Assembly: GCA_035946735.1 (NCBI GenBank)
Contig: DASYYZ010000089.1
Location: 1-64,000, forward strand
From: Gp13-AA77 sp035946735
GTDB lineage: Bacteria; Acidobacteriota; Terriglobia; UBA7540
Length of the DNA stretch: 64,000 nucleotides
Direction: 5' to 3'
Part shown: positions 14,816 to 23,001 of the stretch, piece after piece
How the letters are laid out: each line of letters opens with the position of its first letter
Numbering within the stretch: position 1 is the stretch's first letter
The notes under the pieces: model-generated
What the model was told of the DNA's origin: nothing
Seen by the model: only the letters and a program-made list of their open reading frames with translations
The model's database searches: none
Program-made: the position numbers and the translations under genes

Positions 14816-16435
14816 ATGAAGACTCGAAGCAACAAGCCGGAAACGAAGAGCACGGGAGCCGGGACGCGCCCAACTGCCATGCGGTCTTCAATCAACACGA
14901 AAAGGCCGGAAATTGACAAAAACGTGGCGAACCACGAACAACGGACGACGGACAACGAACAACGAACGGAAATTTCAGTCGTCAATCGCGAATCGTCACT
15001 GGACAATTCCGGCGTCGTTCTCCGCCGCTACCAGCAGCGTTGGGCGCAGGATCCGGCGCGCTTCGCGATTGCGGTGAAGAGCGCCCAGATCGGCTACTCC
15101 ACGGCTACGGCGGGCTGGGCGGTTGACCGCTGCCTTGATATTCCCCGCCGCAACATTATCTTTCTGTCGCGCTCGGAGCGTCAGGCGCTTGAACTCAGCC
15201 AAAAGGCGAAGGCCTGGCTGGATGGCTTTTCCGGCGTGGCCGCGGACTGGGCGCCGAACGTACCGTTCGGCGACACGTCAGCGCTGCAGCACGAGATTCG
15301 CTTTCCCAACGGCTCGCGCATCATCGTGCTGGCGGCCAATCCCGACACGGCGCGAGGCTACACCGGCGACGTGGTGCTGGATGAATTCGCCTTTCACAAG
15401 GATTCGCAGGCCATCTTCACGGCGGTCTATCGCCAGGTGTCGCTGGGCTATGCGATGCGAATCCTTTCCACGCCTAGTGGACAGCAGGGGAAGTTCTATG
15501 ACCTTGCGAAGACACTGGGTCTTGACACCGGCATGAGGCCTGCCACGCAGCCCGTGCGGGTGGGGGCGGGGGACCAGGGGCCGGGGGCCGGCCAGAACAA
15601 ATCGCCGATCCCTTACCCCAGGCCCTTGAATCCATGGAGCGGTCATTGGTGCGACATCTTCATGGCCGTCGAGGACGGCCTGCCGCTTGATGTTGAGGAA
15701 GTGCGCGGCGGCTGCGACGAAGAGACCTGGCTGCAGGAATATTGCTGCCAATTCGTCAGCGAGGCCTCGGAGTGGATCTCGCCGGAGCTGTTCCAGCAGT
15801 GCGTTAGCAGTGAAGCGAGTAGCGAATGGCGAATGGAGAATAGTAAAGACCCTGCCGGCGATTCGGCTACTCCGTTGCTTTACGGAGGCTGGGACGTCGC
15901 CCGCAATCGCGACTTGTCCGTCATCTGGATCAACGAGCTGGTGGGCGACGTCACCTGGACGCGCGGCGTCATCGAGATGAAGAATACGCCCACGCCGGAC
16001 CAGATCCGCGAGGCGCGCTCGCTCATGCCTCATCTCAATCGCCTGCTGATCGATAAAGGCGGAATGGGCCTCGTGATCTTCGAAGCTCTGGAGCGCGAGT
16101 TTCCCACGCAGGTGGAAGGCATCCAGTTCAGTCAGCCCAAGAAGGAAACGATGGCGGTGCTCGCCAAGCGGCACATGGAGGAGCAGAAAGTCCGGCTGCC
16201 CGATTCGAATGCCATCCGGCAATCGTTTCGCAGCGTGAAGAAGAGCGTGAACGCACTGGGCCTGACTCGGTTCGACGCCGAGCACGATACCCACTTCGGC
16301 CATGCCGACCACTGGTGGGCTTTCTGCATGGCGGAAGCCGCGGGGCAACGTCCGGCAGCGGCTTATCACCTGGCCGAAGTCGGAAAGTTGGTGGGGAGCC
16401 CGATGATTTCGGGGGCAAGGCAATGGATTCTGTAA
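14816..16435 (+). CDS. Terminase large subunit (Mu gp28-like)
   Basis: This 539-aa packaging ATPase/nuclease pumps DNA into the prohead and cuts it. The ATPase core has a Walker A-like VKSAQIGYSTATAG (about residues 86-99), the FLSRSERQALELSQKAKAW segment (about 119-137), LAANPDTARGYTG (about 171-183) and the Walker B VVLDEFAFH (about 185-193). STPSGQQGKFYDL (about 220-232) and the nuclease-side GGWDVARNRDLSV (about 358-370) follow. The N-terminal 60 or so residues are encoded partly by short tandem repeats (14930-15001) and probably are not conserved. Two more low-complexity inserts lie near residues 240-265 and 330-343. The true start could lie downstream of 14816. Confidence 0.85.
   Translation: MKTRSNKPETKSTGAGTRPTAMRSSINTKRPEIDKNVANHEQRTTDNEQRTEISVVNRESSLDNSGVVLRRYQQRWAQDPARFAIAVKSAQIGYSTATAGWAVDRCLDIPRRNIIFLSRSERQALELSQKAKAWLDGFSGVAADWAPNVPFGDTSALQHEIRFPNGSRIIVLAANPDTARGYTGDVVLDEFAFHKDSQAIFTAVYRQVSLGYAMRILSTPSGQQGKFYDLAKTLGLDTGMRPATQPVRVGAGDQGPGAGQNKSPIPYPRPLNPWSGHWCDIFMAVEDGLPLDVEEVRGGCDEETWLQEYCCQFVSEASEWISPELFQQCVSSEASSEWRMENSKDPAGDSATPLLYGGWDVARNRDLSVIWINELVGDVTWTRGVIEMKNTPTPDQIREARSLMPHLNRLLIDKGGMGLVIFEALEREFPTQVEGIQFSQPKKETMAVLAKRHMEEQKVRLPDSNAIRQSFRSVKKSVNALGLTRFDAEHDTHFGHADHWWAFCMAEAAGQRPAAAYHLAEVGKLVGSPMISGARQWIL
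14930..15001. repeat. Short tandem repeats inside the 5' part of the terminase gene
   Basis: GAACAACGGACGACGGACAA-type units are followed by GTCAATCGCGAATCGTCA-type units. They are translated as residues about 39-62 of the terminase (NHEQRTTDNEQRTE and following). The same words are intergenic elsewhere in the window. Confidence 0.6.
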
Positions 16436-16601
16436 AAAGCCGTCAGCCGTCAGTTGTCAGTTTAGTCCCGGGCCCGGAGGGCGGGAAAACCGGGCGCGGT
16501 AGTCAAGGCCCGATGAGTCGTTTTTTCAACGCTAAGCACGATTTGAGCTTCGATTCGAATTCCGAACGCCGAACCCCGGCTTCGGAAAACAAGGAGACGC
16601 G

Positions 16602-16901
16602 ATGCTAATCAAATTCTCAGGCGTTCTGGCCAATGTGGTTCCACCGCTGCCGACGAGCTACTGGGACGGCATTCTGGCGCCAGTAGTGGTTTTCGCCGTG
16701 GTGGTGATTACGCTCGGCTTTCTCTTCCTGGTGGGGCGGCTCAGTTGGGCTGCGCGGGAGTATGTTCTCGCCTGCCGTGAGCGGCAGCGGGCTCAGCGCA
16801 AGCTAATGGAGATGCTGCGCGAACAGGCCGAGCGTCTTGAAAACGAGGCGCTGGGCGTGGATCAGCTCTGGTCAGCCTCAGCCGCGTTGTCAGCGTGCTA
16901 G
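16602..16901 (+). CDS. Small membrane protein of the phage cluster
   Basis: This 99-aa protein has one strong membrane helix (about residues 27-48, APVVVFAVVVITLGFLFLVG) and a helical, charged C-terminal half. It lies between terminase and the 3-TM holin, so a role in lysis or release (holin partner or spanin-like) is possible. No lipobox or spanin motif is visible. AAGGAGACG precedes ATG 16602. Confidence 0.55.
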   Translation: MLIKFSGVLANVVPPLPTSYWDGILAPVVVFAVVVITLGFLFLVGRLSWAAREYVLACRERQRAQRKLMEMLREQAERLENEALGVDQLWSASAALSAC

Positions 16902-17188
16902 AGCGACCGTGACATGTGACGAGTGACAAGCGCAGTAGTACTGGCAGCCAGTCGTCACGCGCGCGCAGGGTCCGCGAAGTGCGAGGCTCGAAGTGTGTTT
17001 AGCGCGGCTTCGCTCGTTGCTCGTCGCTCGCCGCTTGTCAGTTGCTTTTAAGGGTTCGCCTGCGCCTGGCGACCGGTCATCGCGGTCGCGCGCACAAATG
17101 GATGCCCGACACGAAGCCGGCGCCGGGCGCGGGAGAAGCAACGGAATCGATTCTCCGGAACCGGAACGAAGGAGAGGGCACCACAACC

Positions 17189-17701
17189 ATGGGCGCATTT
17201 ACACAAATCTTCAAAGGATTGGTAACCGGGGATCCCATCAAGTCGATTGGCGATCTCGTTGATCAGTTTCACATGTCGCCTGAACAGAAAGCGCAGTTGC
17301 TGGAGGCGGCTCAAGGGCTCGAGGTTCATCGCGATCAAATCGAGGCGGCGCGGGATGAGGCTCTGGCCATGCTTCAATCAAATAACATCACGGCCGACAC
17401 CACCAGTGAGGATGGTTTCGTGCGCCGCGCCCGGCCCTCGTTTCTTTACGTGATGATCACCGGCATCGCTTTCTCCATCATTGTATTTCCGATTTTGAAC
17501 CTGCTCACCCACAAAGGATTGCAGATGGTGGAAATTCCAAACGCCTACCTTGACCTTTTCGGCGTGTCGTTTCTCGGTTACACCGGGGCACGCTCGTGGG
17601 AGAAGACCCGCGGCACGACGCAGGATATTCAAAGCACGCTTCAGATTCAGGCGGACCGGCTGAATAAGCTGGCGGAAAGCCATGCGGCAAAAAACCCGTG
17701 A
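17189..17701 (+). CDS. Holin of the GTA_holin_3TM type
   Basis: This 170-aa protein has a helical N-terminal region (about residues 1-75) and two or three membrane helices at about 86-110 and 120-145. The pattern FVRRARPSFLYVMI, then FPILNLL, then LGYTGARSWEK matches the layout of holins Pfam groups as GTA_holin_3TM, with a W/R-P motif before the first helix and a G-x-x-x-x-R-x-x-E-K tail. Such proteins form membrane lesions that release phage or gene transfer agents. ATG 17189 follows GGAGAGGG. No endolysin gene accompanies it. Confidence 0.7.
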   Translation: MGAFTQIFKGLVTGDPIKSIGDLVDQFHMSPEQKAQLLEAAQGLEVHRDQIEAARDEALAMLQSNNITADTTSEDGFVRRARPSFLYVMITGIAFSIIVFPILNLLTHKGLQMVEIPNAYLDLFGVSFLGYTGARSWEKTRGTTQDIQSTLQIQADRLNKLAESHAAKNP

Positions 17702-17745
17702 TCCGTGGTTAGTGCAGTTGGTGGCGTGTGCCAGGGAGGAACACC

Positions 17746-18057
17746 GTGGCAGCCTTGATTGACGATGTTCGGCACGAAGTTCAGCGCGGCGTAATCCTGA
17801 TGATTCTGACGCATCGCGCCCTGGACTGGGTGCCTTTTACGGAGCTGCGGGTTCAACTGGCGCGCGGCCAGGGTTATCCGCTGACCGACGCCGACCTCTG
17901 GTTTCACGTGAGGTATCTCGCCAATCGAGGTTACTTGGAGACGCGCAATACCCGTCCCGGCCGCAGCGACCTTTCGTTGACGCAAGCGCGTGCGACGCCC
18001 AAAGCGGTGGATTTGTTGGACGGGCGAATTGAGGCCGATCCAGGAGTGGCGTTTTGA
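17746..18057 (+). CDS. Small winged-helix-like phage protein (paralogue 3 of 3)
   Basis: This 103-aa close relative of the product at 13259 shares RGVILMIL, FTELRVQLARGQGY, YLANRGYLETR and RATPKAVDLLDGR. The GTG start at 17746 is supported by AGGGAGGAA six bases upstream. A DNA-binding or adaptor function is inferred only from the compact helix-hairpin pattern. Confidence 0.68.
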   Translation: MAALIDDVRHEVQRGVILMILTHRALDWVPFTELRVQLARGQGYPLTDADLWFHVRYLANRGYLETRNTRPGRSDLSLTQARATPKAVDLLDGRIEADPGVAF

Positions 18058-18129
18058 GCTTGTAGGGCCAACCCTTGAGGCCTGACAACGGAGAGCGGAC
18101 AACTGACGACCGCGAATTCAAAACAAACC

Positions 18130-19779
18130 ATGGCGAAGGCAAGCAATAACGGCAACAGGCACCTGCGAGACCGCTTGAGCAATCGAATCGATCGCGCGGT
18201 GGCGCTCGGAGATCGGGAGCTCGGATTAGAGGCCGGGGGCCAGGGGCCAGGAGCTCAGGCTATGGCATTAGCCTACAAGCCGTCCCTGGATGCTAAACCC
18301 CACATACTGGACTCCCGGTTCGTCCAGCCGGTACCTGCCCCCGTACCTCTGCCCGGGCCGCACTTGCCGACGAACGCAACCGTCGGCATTTCGGGTACGC
18401 CCATTATCAGCGGTTTTCTCCAGGACCTCGGTGAGTACAACGGCGAACTGGCCGGCCGCAACGCGCTGCCAATCTACGAGAAGATGCGGCGAGGCGATGC
18501 GCAGGTAAGGGCCACGCTGGCGGCCTGCAAGCTACCCATTCAGTCGGCGAGGTGGGAGGTGGTTCAGCGGGAGAGCTCGACCTGGGGCGAGGACGCCGGG
18601 GAAGACTCACTTGCCGTTGGCCCTCCTCCCCCGGTCTCAAGCACGGGTGCGGGCAAGAATACGGCCGCCAAGGCCAAGGAGATTGCAGACTTCGTTCGCA
18701 ACAATTTGTTCGGCGGGCTCGAGTTCCGCACCTCTACCGGTGGATGGGCCACCCAGAACTGGGACGACGTAGTGCGCAATGCGCTGCTGATGGTGGATTT
18801 TGGCTGCGCCGTACACGAAGACGTGTGGACGGTGGACGGAAGCGTGATCCGGCTGCGGAGGCTGGCGGCGCGGCTGCCCATAACCCTCTATCGCTGGCAC
18901 ACCGAAGCTGACGGTGAAACGCTCCTCGCGCTCGAGCAGTACGGTTACCGTGGCGGCCGCTACTTGAACGTGATCGTGCCTGCCGAGAAGTGCGCCGTCT
19001 TCACCTACCAGCAAGAAGGCGCCAACTTTTGGGGCATCGCTCTGCAGCGCGCCATGTATCCGCACTGGTATGTGAAGAGCCAGCTTTATCGCATCGACGC
19101 CATCGCCTGTGAACGCAATTCACTGGGGATTCCCGTGTTCAAGCTGGCGCCCGGATTCAGCAAGGAAGATCGCGACGCTGCTTACAGTTTTGTGACTCAA
19201 CTGGCGGCCCACGAGGCCACCGGGATGGTGGAACCGCCGGGCGACGCCAACTCCGGATTCCGCATTGTGGGCTACGAGGGCAGAGTGCGCGATGTTGCGC
19301 CCTCTATCGAACACCACAACGTGATGATTTCGCGCGCGGCCCTTGCGCTCTTCATGGATCTCGGCCAGGCCCAGCACGGCTCTCGGGCGCTCGGCAAAGA
19401 GCACGGCGACTTCTTCATGCTGGCGTTGCAGAACCTGGCGGACCAGGTGGCCCTCGCCATCACCAATACCTCAGTGCGCCGGCTGGTCTCGTACAACTTC
19501 GGCGATAACACGCCAGTGCCGCGCCTAGTGGTCTCGAACGTCCAGGCGCGCGGCCTGGCGGATATTGTCGACGCTCTCACCCAACTCGCGCAGGCAGGAC
19601 TGGTGGTGAGTGAAGAGAACTTGCGCAACTTCATCCGTCAGGAGTTGGCGCTGCCGGCCGAAAGCACGACAGGTCGTTCGTCAGTGGTCCGTGGCCAGTT
19701 GCCAGTTGCAGAGCCCAGGCGGCCGAACCCCAGACAACGAACCGACGACGGTGGAGACGAGGCTACCGAAAATGGCTAA
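18130..19779 (+). CDS. Portal protein (DUF935, Mu gp29-like)
   Basis: This 549-aa protein should form the dodecameric DNA entry ring of the head. The DUF935 pattern is visible: LAGRNALPIYEKMRRGDAQV (about residues 106-125) with the following KLPIQSARWEV, a mid-domain with RRLAARLPITLYRWH (about 240-254), and GSRALGKEHGDFF (about 416-428). The last resembles the GSxALGxxHxD signature of Mu gp29-type portals. Residues 35-45 come from GGGGCCAGGGGCCAGGAGC-type repeat DNA. It overlaps the protease gene by 8 bp. Confidence 0.84.
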   Translation: MAKASNNGNRHLRDRLSNRIDRAVALGDRELGLEAGGQGPGAQAMALAYKPSLDAKPHILDSRFVQPVPAPVPLPGPHLPTNATVGISGTPIISGFLQDLGEYNGELAGRNALPIYEKMRRGDAQVRATLAACKLPIQSARWEVVQRESSTWGEDAGEDSLAVGPPPPVSSTGAGKNTAAKAKEIADFVRNNLFGGLEFRTSTGGWATQNWDDVVRNALLMVDFGCAVHEDVWTVDGSVIRLRRLAARLPITLYRWHTEADGETLLALEQYGYRGGRYLNVIVPAEKCAVFTYQQEGANFWGIALQRAMYPHWYVKSQLYRIDAIACERNSLGIPVFKLAPGFSKEDRDAAYSFVTQLAAHEATGMVEPPGDANSGFRIVGYEGRVRDVAPSIEHHNVMISRAALALFMDLGQAQHGSRALGKEHGDFFMLALQNLADQVALAITNTSVRRLVSYNFGDNTPVPRLVVSNVQARGLADIVDALTQLAQAGLVVSEENLRNFIRQELALPAESTTGRSSVVRGQLPVAEPRRPNPRQRTDDGGDEATENG

Positions 19780-21184
19780 TCGACAATCGCCAATCGACGA
19801 TCGTCAATCGGCGCCAGCCCGCCACTTCGCCTGGCAACTGTTCTCGGTGGGCCCAGCCGTGCGGCGCAATGGGAAGGAACTATACCAGGTGCCGGTGGCG
19901 GTGAGCGGCATGTGGGCCAAGGCCGGACGGAACTTCGCCATCACCCGCCAGGATCTGGGCGACATCGTGCAGAATTTCGAAAAGCGAAAGAACGAAATGG
20001 TGGTGATCGACTACGAGCACGCCAGCGAGCAGCCCGAAGTGGCACGGGGCGGGCCGGTGCCGGCTGCAGGCTGGATCCACGGCTTGTTCGTGGTTCGCGG
20101 TACAAGCGGCACCGCTACGGGCAATGAAGGGCGTACCCGGCAGACTTTGACGGCTCTGGTGGAGTGGACACCCGAGGCTCGCGAGCTGATCCGGTCGGGT
20201 CAATACCGGTTCTTTTCGCCTTCCATTGACTGGGGGGCCTGCGACAAGAATACCGGAAGCACACAGGGCGCCACCCTGACCTCGGGCGCCCTCACCAATC
20301 ATCCGTTTCTGGAGGAGTTGCCGCCGCTGATGCTGACCGATCTGGGGACAGCCGCAGCACCGGTCCGGAACGAATCAGGCGCCGCTGGAGAATCCGAAGC
20401 CGGCAAAGGAGAAAGCGGAATGGAAACAAAAAGGCTCAGTATTCGCAAACTGACGGAAGGATCGCACGCCGGGCACCATGGCGTGTATTCCGGCGATGAT
20501 CTCGTAGGCTACATGACCGATGAGGACTTCGCTGAGTATGTTGAAAAGCACCCTCCGGGGGCCGCCGGAAAAGACGAAGGCGCGGCGAAGAGCGAAGCCA
20601 AGCTGTCTACAATGTTCGCGGAACGGGTAGGCGCGGGGGGCGCGGCCCTGGAAGAGATTCGCGGCCTCGTGCAGGCCGGGCGCCAGGCCCAGACGCGCGG
20701 GATGGAACCGGCAGCGCGCGCTCTCATTCTTAGCGAAGTGGTGGAGAACGGCCAGGTGCGGAGCGAGCGAGCTCTGGAACTCGCCCGTGAAAAAAAGATC
20801 ACGTTGGCGGACTTCGTGGCCGTACAGACCGCGGAGCGGGCGCTCGATAGCGCCGTGGGAGCGGGTAAGATTCTGCCCCGCGACCGCCAATTCTACTTCC
20901 GCGATGCTCTGGAGCGGCCACGCGAGTTCTCTGAATTCGTGGGTCGGGCGACGCCCGTAGTGCGCCTCGGCAGCGATGGCATTGCCTCGGGCGAGGCGGT
21001 CCCCGTAGATCAGGAGGTCGATCGCGGCGTGCGCGAGTTGATGAGCGAGCAGAGGATTTCCTATGGCAAGGCGCTGAAGGCTCTCTTCCGGGAGAACCCG
21101 GCGCTCGAGACGCGCTACCGGCGAGCTCACAGCCGACCGGGGGGGGGGAACGAAACTGGCCCGGCGGCGGACATCACACTGTAA
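19772..21184 (+). CDS. Head maturation protease/scaffold fusion (Mu gpI-like)
   Basis: This 471-aa protein has an N-terminal Mu I-type protease (about residues 15-215) and a C-terminal helical scaffold (about 217-471). Protease features are VVIDYEHASEQP (about 72-83), AAGWIHGLFV (about 92-101), TPEARELIRSGQYRFFSPS (about 131-149) and LTNHPFLEELPPL (about 173-185), as in the prophage I protein family. The chosen start is ATG 19772, overlapping the portal stop, because upstream codons are not protein-like. The first 15 residues derive from AATCGACAATCGCC repeats. An internal start at 20420 likely gives a separate scaffold. Confidence 0.83.
   Translation: MANRQSPIDDRQSAPARHFAWQLFSVGPAVRRNGKELYQVPVAVSGMWAKAGRNFAITRQDLGDIVQNFEKRKNEMVVIDYEHASEQPEVARGGPVPAAGWIHGLFVVRGTSGTATGNEGRTRQTLTALVEWTPEARELIRSGQYRFFSPSIDWGACDKNTGSTQGATLTSGALTNHPFLEELPPLMLTDLGTAAAPVRNESGAAGESEAGKGESGMETKRLSIRKLTEGSHAGHHGVYSGDDLVGYMTDEDFAEYVEKHPPGAAGKDEGAAKSEAKLSTMFAERVGAGGAALEEIRGLVQAGRQAQTRGMEPAARALILSEVVENGQVRSERALELAREKKITLADFVAVQTAERALDSAVGAGKILPRDRQFYFRDALERPREFSEFVGRATPVVRLGSDGIASGEAVPVDQEVDRGVRELMSEQRISYGKALKALFRENPALETRYRRAHSRPGGGNETGPAADITL
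19774..19812. repeat. AATCG-type short tandem repeat at the protease start
   Basis: Five near-tandem units of the form AATCGACAATCGCCAATCG, with period about 8-10 bp, encode the N-terminus of the protease. The related AATCGAAAATCGGCAATCG occurs before the gene at 32741. Confidence 0.6.
20420..21184 (+). CDS. Nested scaffold protein (internal in-frame start of protease gene)
   Basis: ATG 20420 is in frame with the protease and is preceded by AAAGGAG eight bases upstream, a strong ribosome site in the middle of a coding region. The 254-aa product would be the helical scaffold domain alone, as with Mu gpZ within gpI and lambda Nu3 within gpC. It guides prohead assembly and is then degraded. Inferred from the ribosome site, the domain boundary and the Mu precedent. 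Confidence 0.6.
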   Translation: METKRLSIRKLTEGSHAGHHGVYSGDDLVGYMTDEDFAEYVEKHPPGAAGKDEGAAKSEAKLSTMFAERVGAGGAALEEIRGLVQAGRQAQTRGMEPAARALILSEVVENGQVRSERALELAREKKITLADFVAVQTAERALDSAVGAGKILPRDRQFYFRDALERPREFSEFVGRATPVVRLGSDGIASGEAVPVDQEVDRGVRELMSEQRISYGKALKALFRENPALETRYRRAHSRPGGGNETGPAADITL

Positions 21185-21195
21185 CCAACAGAGCT

Positions 21196-21268
21196 TGTAG
21201 CGCAGGGCTGGTTTTTGGCCCTAAGGCTCTTGAAAAACCGCAGGGCTAGGAACCTGCCCTGCGCTACA
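21196..21268. repeat. Palindromic TGTAGCGC/GCGCTACA element
   Basis: TGTAGCGCAGGGC (21196-21208) and its exact reverse complement (21256-21268) flank 47 bp in the spacer before the decoration gene. The arms share TGTAGCGC/GCGCTACA with the larger elements at 7066-7118 and 60600-60690. Confidence 0.65.
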
Positions 21269-21284
21269 CACCGATGGAGGAAAC

Positions 21285-21770
21285 ATGGCAGGAGTAAGCA
21301 ACGGTCTCACCCTCGGATTTCGGTCTGACGCCAACATCAGGATATATAAGTTCACTGCCCTGGTGCAATCGACGGCTAACCCCTCGACCCAGTCGCAGCA
21401 ATTCGCGGCGGTACCGGCCGGCCCTAACGCGCCGGGCGTGCTGGGCGTGACGATAGAACATTTCGTCGAACCCAACTATTTCGTTCCGCAGGCAACGAAT
21501 CCGGCCACTGTGACCGGCTCGACGCCCACTCTCTACAACATGCAGGGACGCGGTCTGACCTTGCAGCTCAATGGCGTAGCGCGCTGCATCGCGGCGGGTC
21601 CGATCAATCAAGGTCAACTCGTCAACATTGCCGATAATTACGGGCGAGTGAAGGTCGTGAACGAGTCCACGGGTACCACGGTGTATCCGGTGGGCATGGC
21701 CCTGCACAACGTCAGCAATGTAAATGACGTAGTGCAGGTGGAACTGAACTTTGCCCAGACCAAAGTCTAG
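21285..21770 (+). CDS. Capsid decoration/cement protein
   Basis: This 161-aa, beta-rich protein (many V, T, N and G) lies immediately before the major capsid gene. It resembles DUF2190-type or head-decoration proteins in size, composition and a segment like GPINQGQLVNIADNYGRVKV (about residues 105-124), where a small beta-barrel binds capsid surfaces. ATGGAGGAAAC precedes ATG 21285. The family call is by context and pattern. Confidence 0.6.
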   Translation: MAGVSNGLTLGFRSDANIRIYKFTALVQSTANPSTQSQQFAAVPAGPNAPGVLGVTIEHFVEPNYFVPQATNPATVTGSTPTLYNMQGRGLTLQLNGVARCIAAGPINQGQLVNIADNYGRVKVVNESTGTTVYPVGMALHNVSNVNDVVQVELNFAQTKV

Positions 21771-21973
21771 TGGCGAGTGACAAGGGACGAGCAGTTATTC
21801 GTCAAATTTGCAGCGGCTGGCAGAACCTGCGCAGGTCTGGCGCAGGCACCAGCGGAAGCCGCGCAGCCTCGAGAGACGGGGCGGCTGGCGGTGGATGGCC
21901 TGAATTGCTCGGCGGCGCCCGAGCGCCCGTCTCCGATGGGCTGGCTTGTATCTCGTCACTTGTCACTCGTCAC
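21770..21973. repeat. Inverted GTGACGAGTGACAAG repeats flanking a spacer
   Basis: GTGGCGAGTGACAAGGGACG and two more bases (21770-21791) match the reverse complement of 21952-21973 at 20 of 22 positions. They enclose about 160 bp between the decoration and capsid genes with no supported gene. A similar word is at 16914-16932. Confidence 0.55.
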
Positions 21974-21984
21974 TGAGGATTTGA

Positions 21985-22923
21985 ATGGCTGATATTTCCT
22001 TGCAATATCTCGACCAGCCGCTCAACAACGTAAGCGTCGGTTATCAGAACGACGACTACTTTGGTGAGCGGCTCTTTCCCGTAACGCCCGTGAAGAAGCA
22101 AAGCGGGCGCTACTGGGTGTACGGCAAGGAGAAGTTCCGGCAATACGAGACCATTCGCCATGCCCGCGCGGAAGCGCGCGAGATCGCGCCCTGGTCCCTC
22201 TCGAACTCTCCTTACTTTTGCGATGACCACTCGCTAAAAGATGCGATCTCCGACGAAGAGCTCGCGAACTCGGACGGCAGCGATCTTGAAGTGCACACGG
22301 TGGAAAATCTGACCGACGCCATCCTGCTCGATTTCGAGATCCGGGTGATGGGTCTGGTGCAAGGGCCGGGCTCGGCGGTGCCGAACACCACGTTATCTGG
22401 CACCTCACAATGGTCGGACTATGTCAATTCGGATCCGATCGCGGCCGTGGAAGTGCAGAAGACCGTCATCAAGCAGGCCGTCGCCGCGACGCCGAACACG
22501 TTGGCCGTGTCCTACCCTGTCTACTCCGTCCTGCGGCAGCACCCGCGAATCATTGATCGATTCAAGTATGCGCAGGTGGGCATTCTGCAGGCGGATCACC
22601 TGAAGAGCGCCTTTGACGTGGACAACTTCTGGGTGTTGGGAGCCGAGTACGATACGGCGACGGAAGGTCAGTCTCCCGTACTAAGCTTCGTCTGGGGTAA
22701 GAACGCCATCCTCGGCTATGTTCCGCCCGAACCGCGGCTACGGGAGCCTGCTCTGGGGTATACGTTCCGCTGGCTGTTTGGGGCTCCCGAACTGGGCGGC
22801 ACCCTGACCAAGCGATATCGAGTGGAGCACCGCATGGCGGATGTCGTCGAGGTGCATCGCTATGACGACATCCAGATCGTAGCGCCTCAGGCCGGATTCG
22901 TTTTTCTAAACGCTACTCAGTGA
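21985..22923 (+). CDS. Major capsid protein
   Basis: This 312-aa protein is probably the HK97-fold shell subunit. It begins with SLQYLDQPLNNVSVGYQNDD (residues 4-23) and carries the FPVTPVKKQSGRYWVYGKE segment, DFEIRVMG (about 113-120), YPVYSVLRQHPRIIDRFKY and the C-terminal RYRVEHRMADVVEVHRYDD. This pattern is common in Mu-related and other siphophage capsid proteins of the type following a decoration gene. Length is typical of a mature-length HK97 fold without a long delta domain, fitting a separate scaffold. Confidence 0.82.
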   Translation: MADISLQYLDQPLNNVSVGYQNDDYFGERLFPVTPVKKQSGRYWVYGKEKFRQYETIRHARAEAREIAPWSLSNSPYFCDDHSLKDAISDEELANSDGSDLEVHTVENLTDAILLDFEIRVMGLVQGPGSAVPNTTLSGTSQWSDYVNSDPIAAVEVQKTVIKQAVAATPNTLAVSYPVYSVLRQHPRIIDRFKYAQVGILQADHLKSAFDVDNFWVLGAEYDTATEGQSPVLSFVWGKNAILGYVPPEPRLREPALGYTFRWLFGAPELGGTLTKRYRVEHRMADVVEVHRYDDIQIVAPQAGFVFLNATQ

Positions 22924-23001
22924 TCCTTGCTGCAAACAGGGTTATCGGGCGGCTGTCAGGCCTGATGACCCTCGAGGTCTAATCCTTGCTGGAGAGCGAC
23001 A

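Noticed and set aside
15278..16423. 381-codon open frame antisense to the terminase
   Set aside because: It is a shadow of a conserved gene, with biased composition and no recognisable motif.
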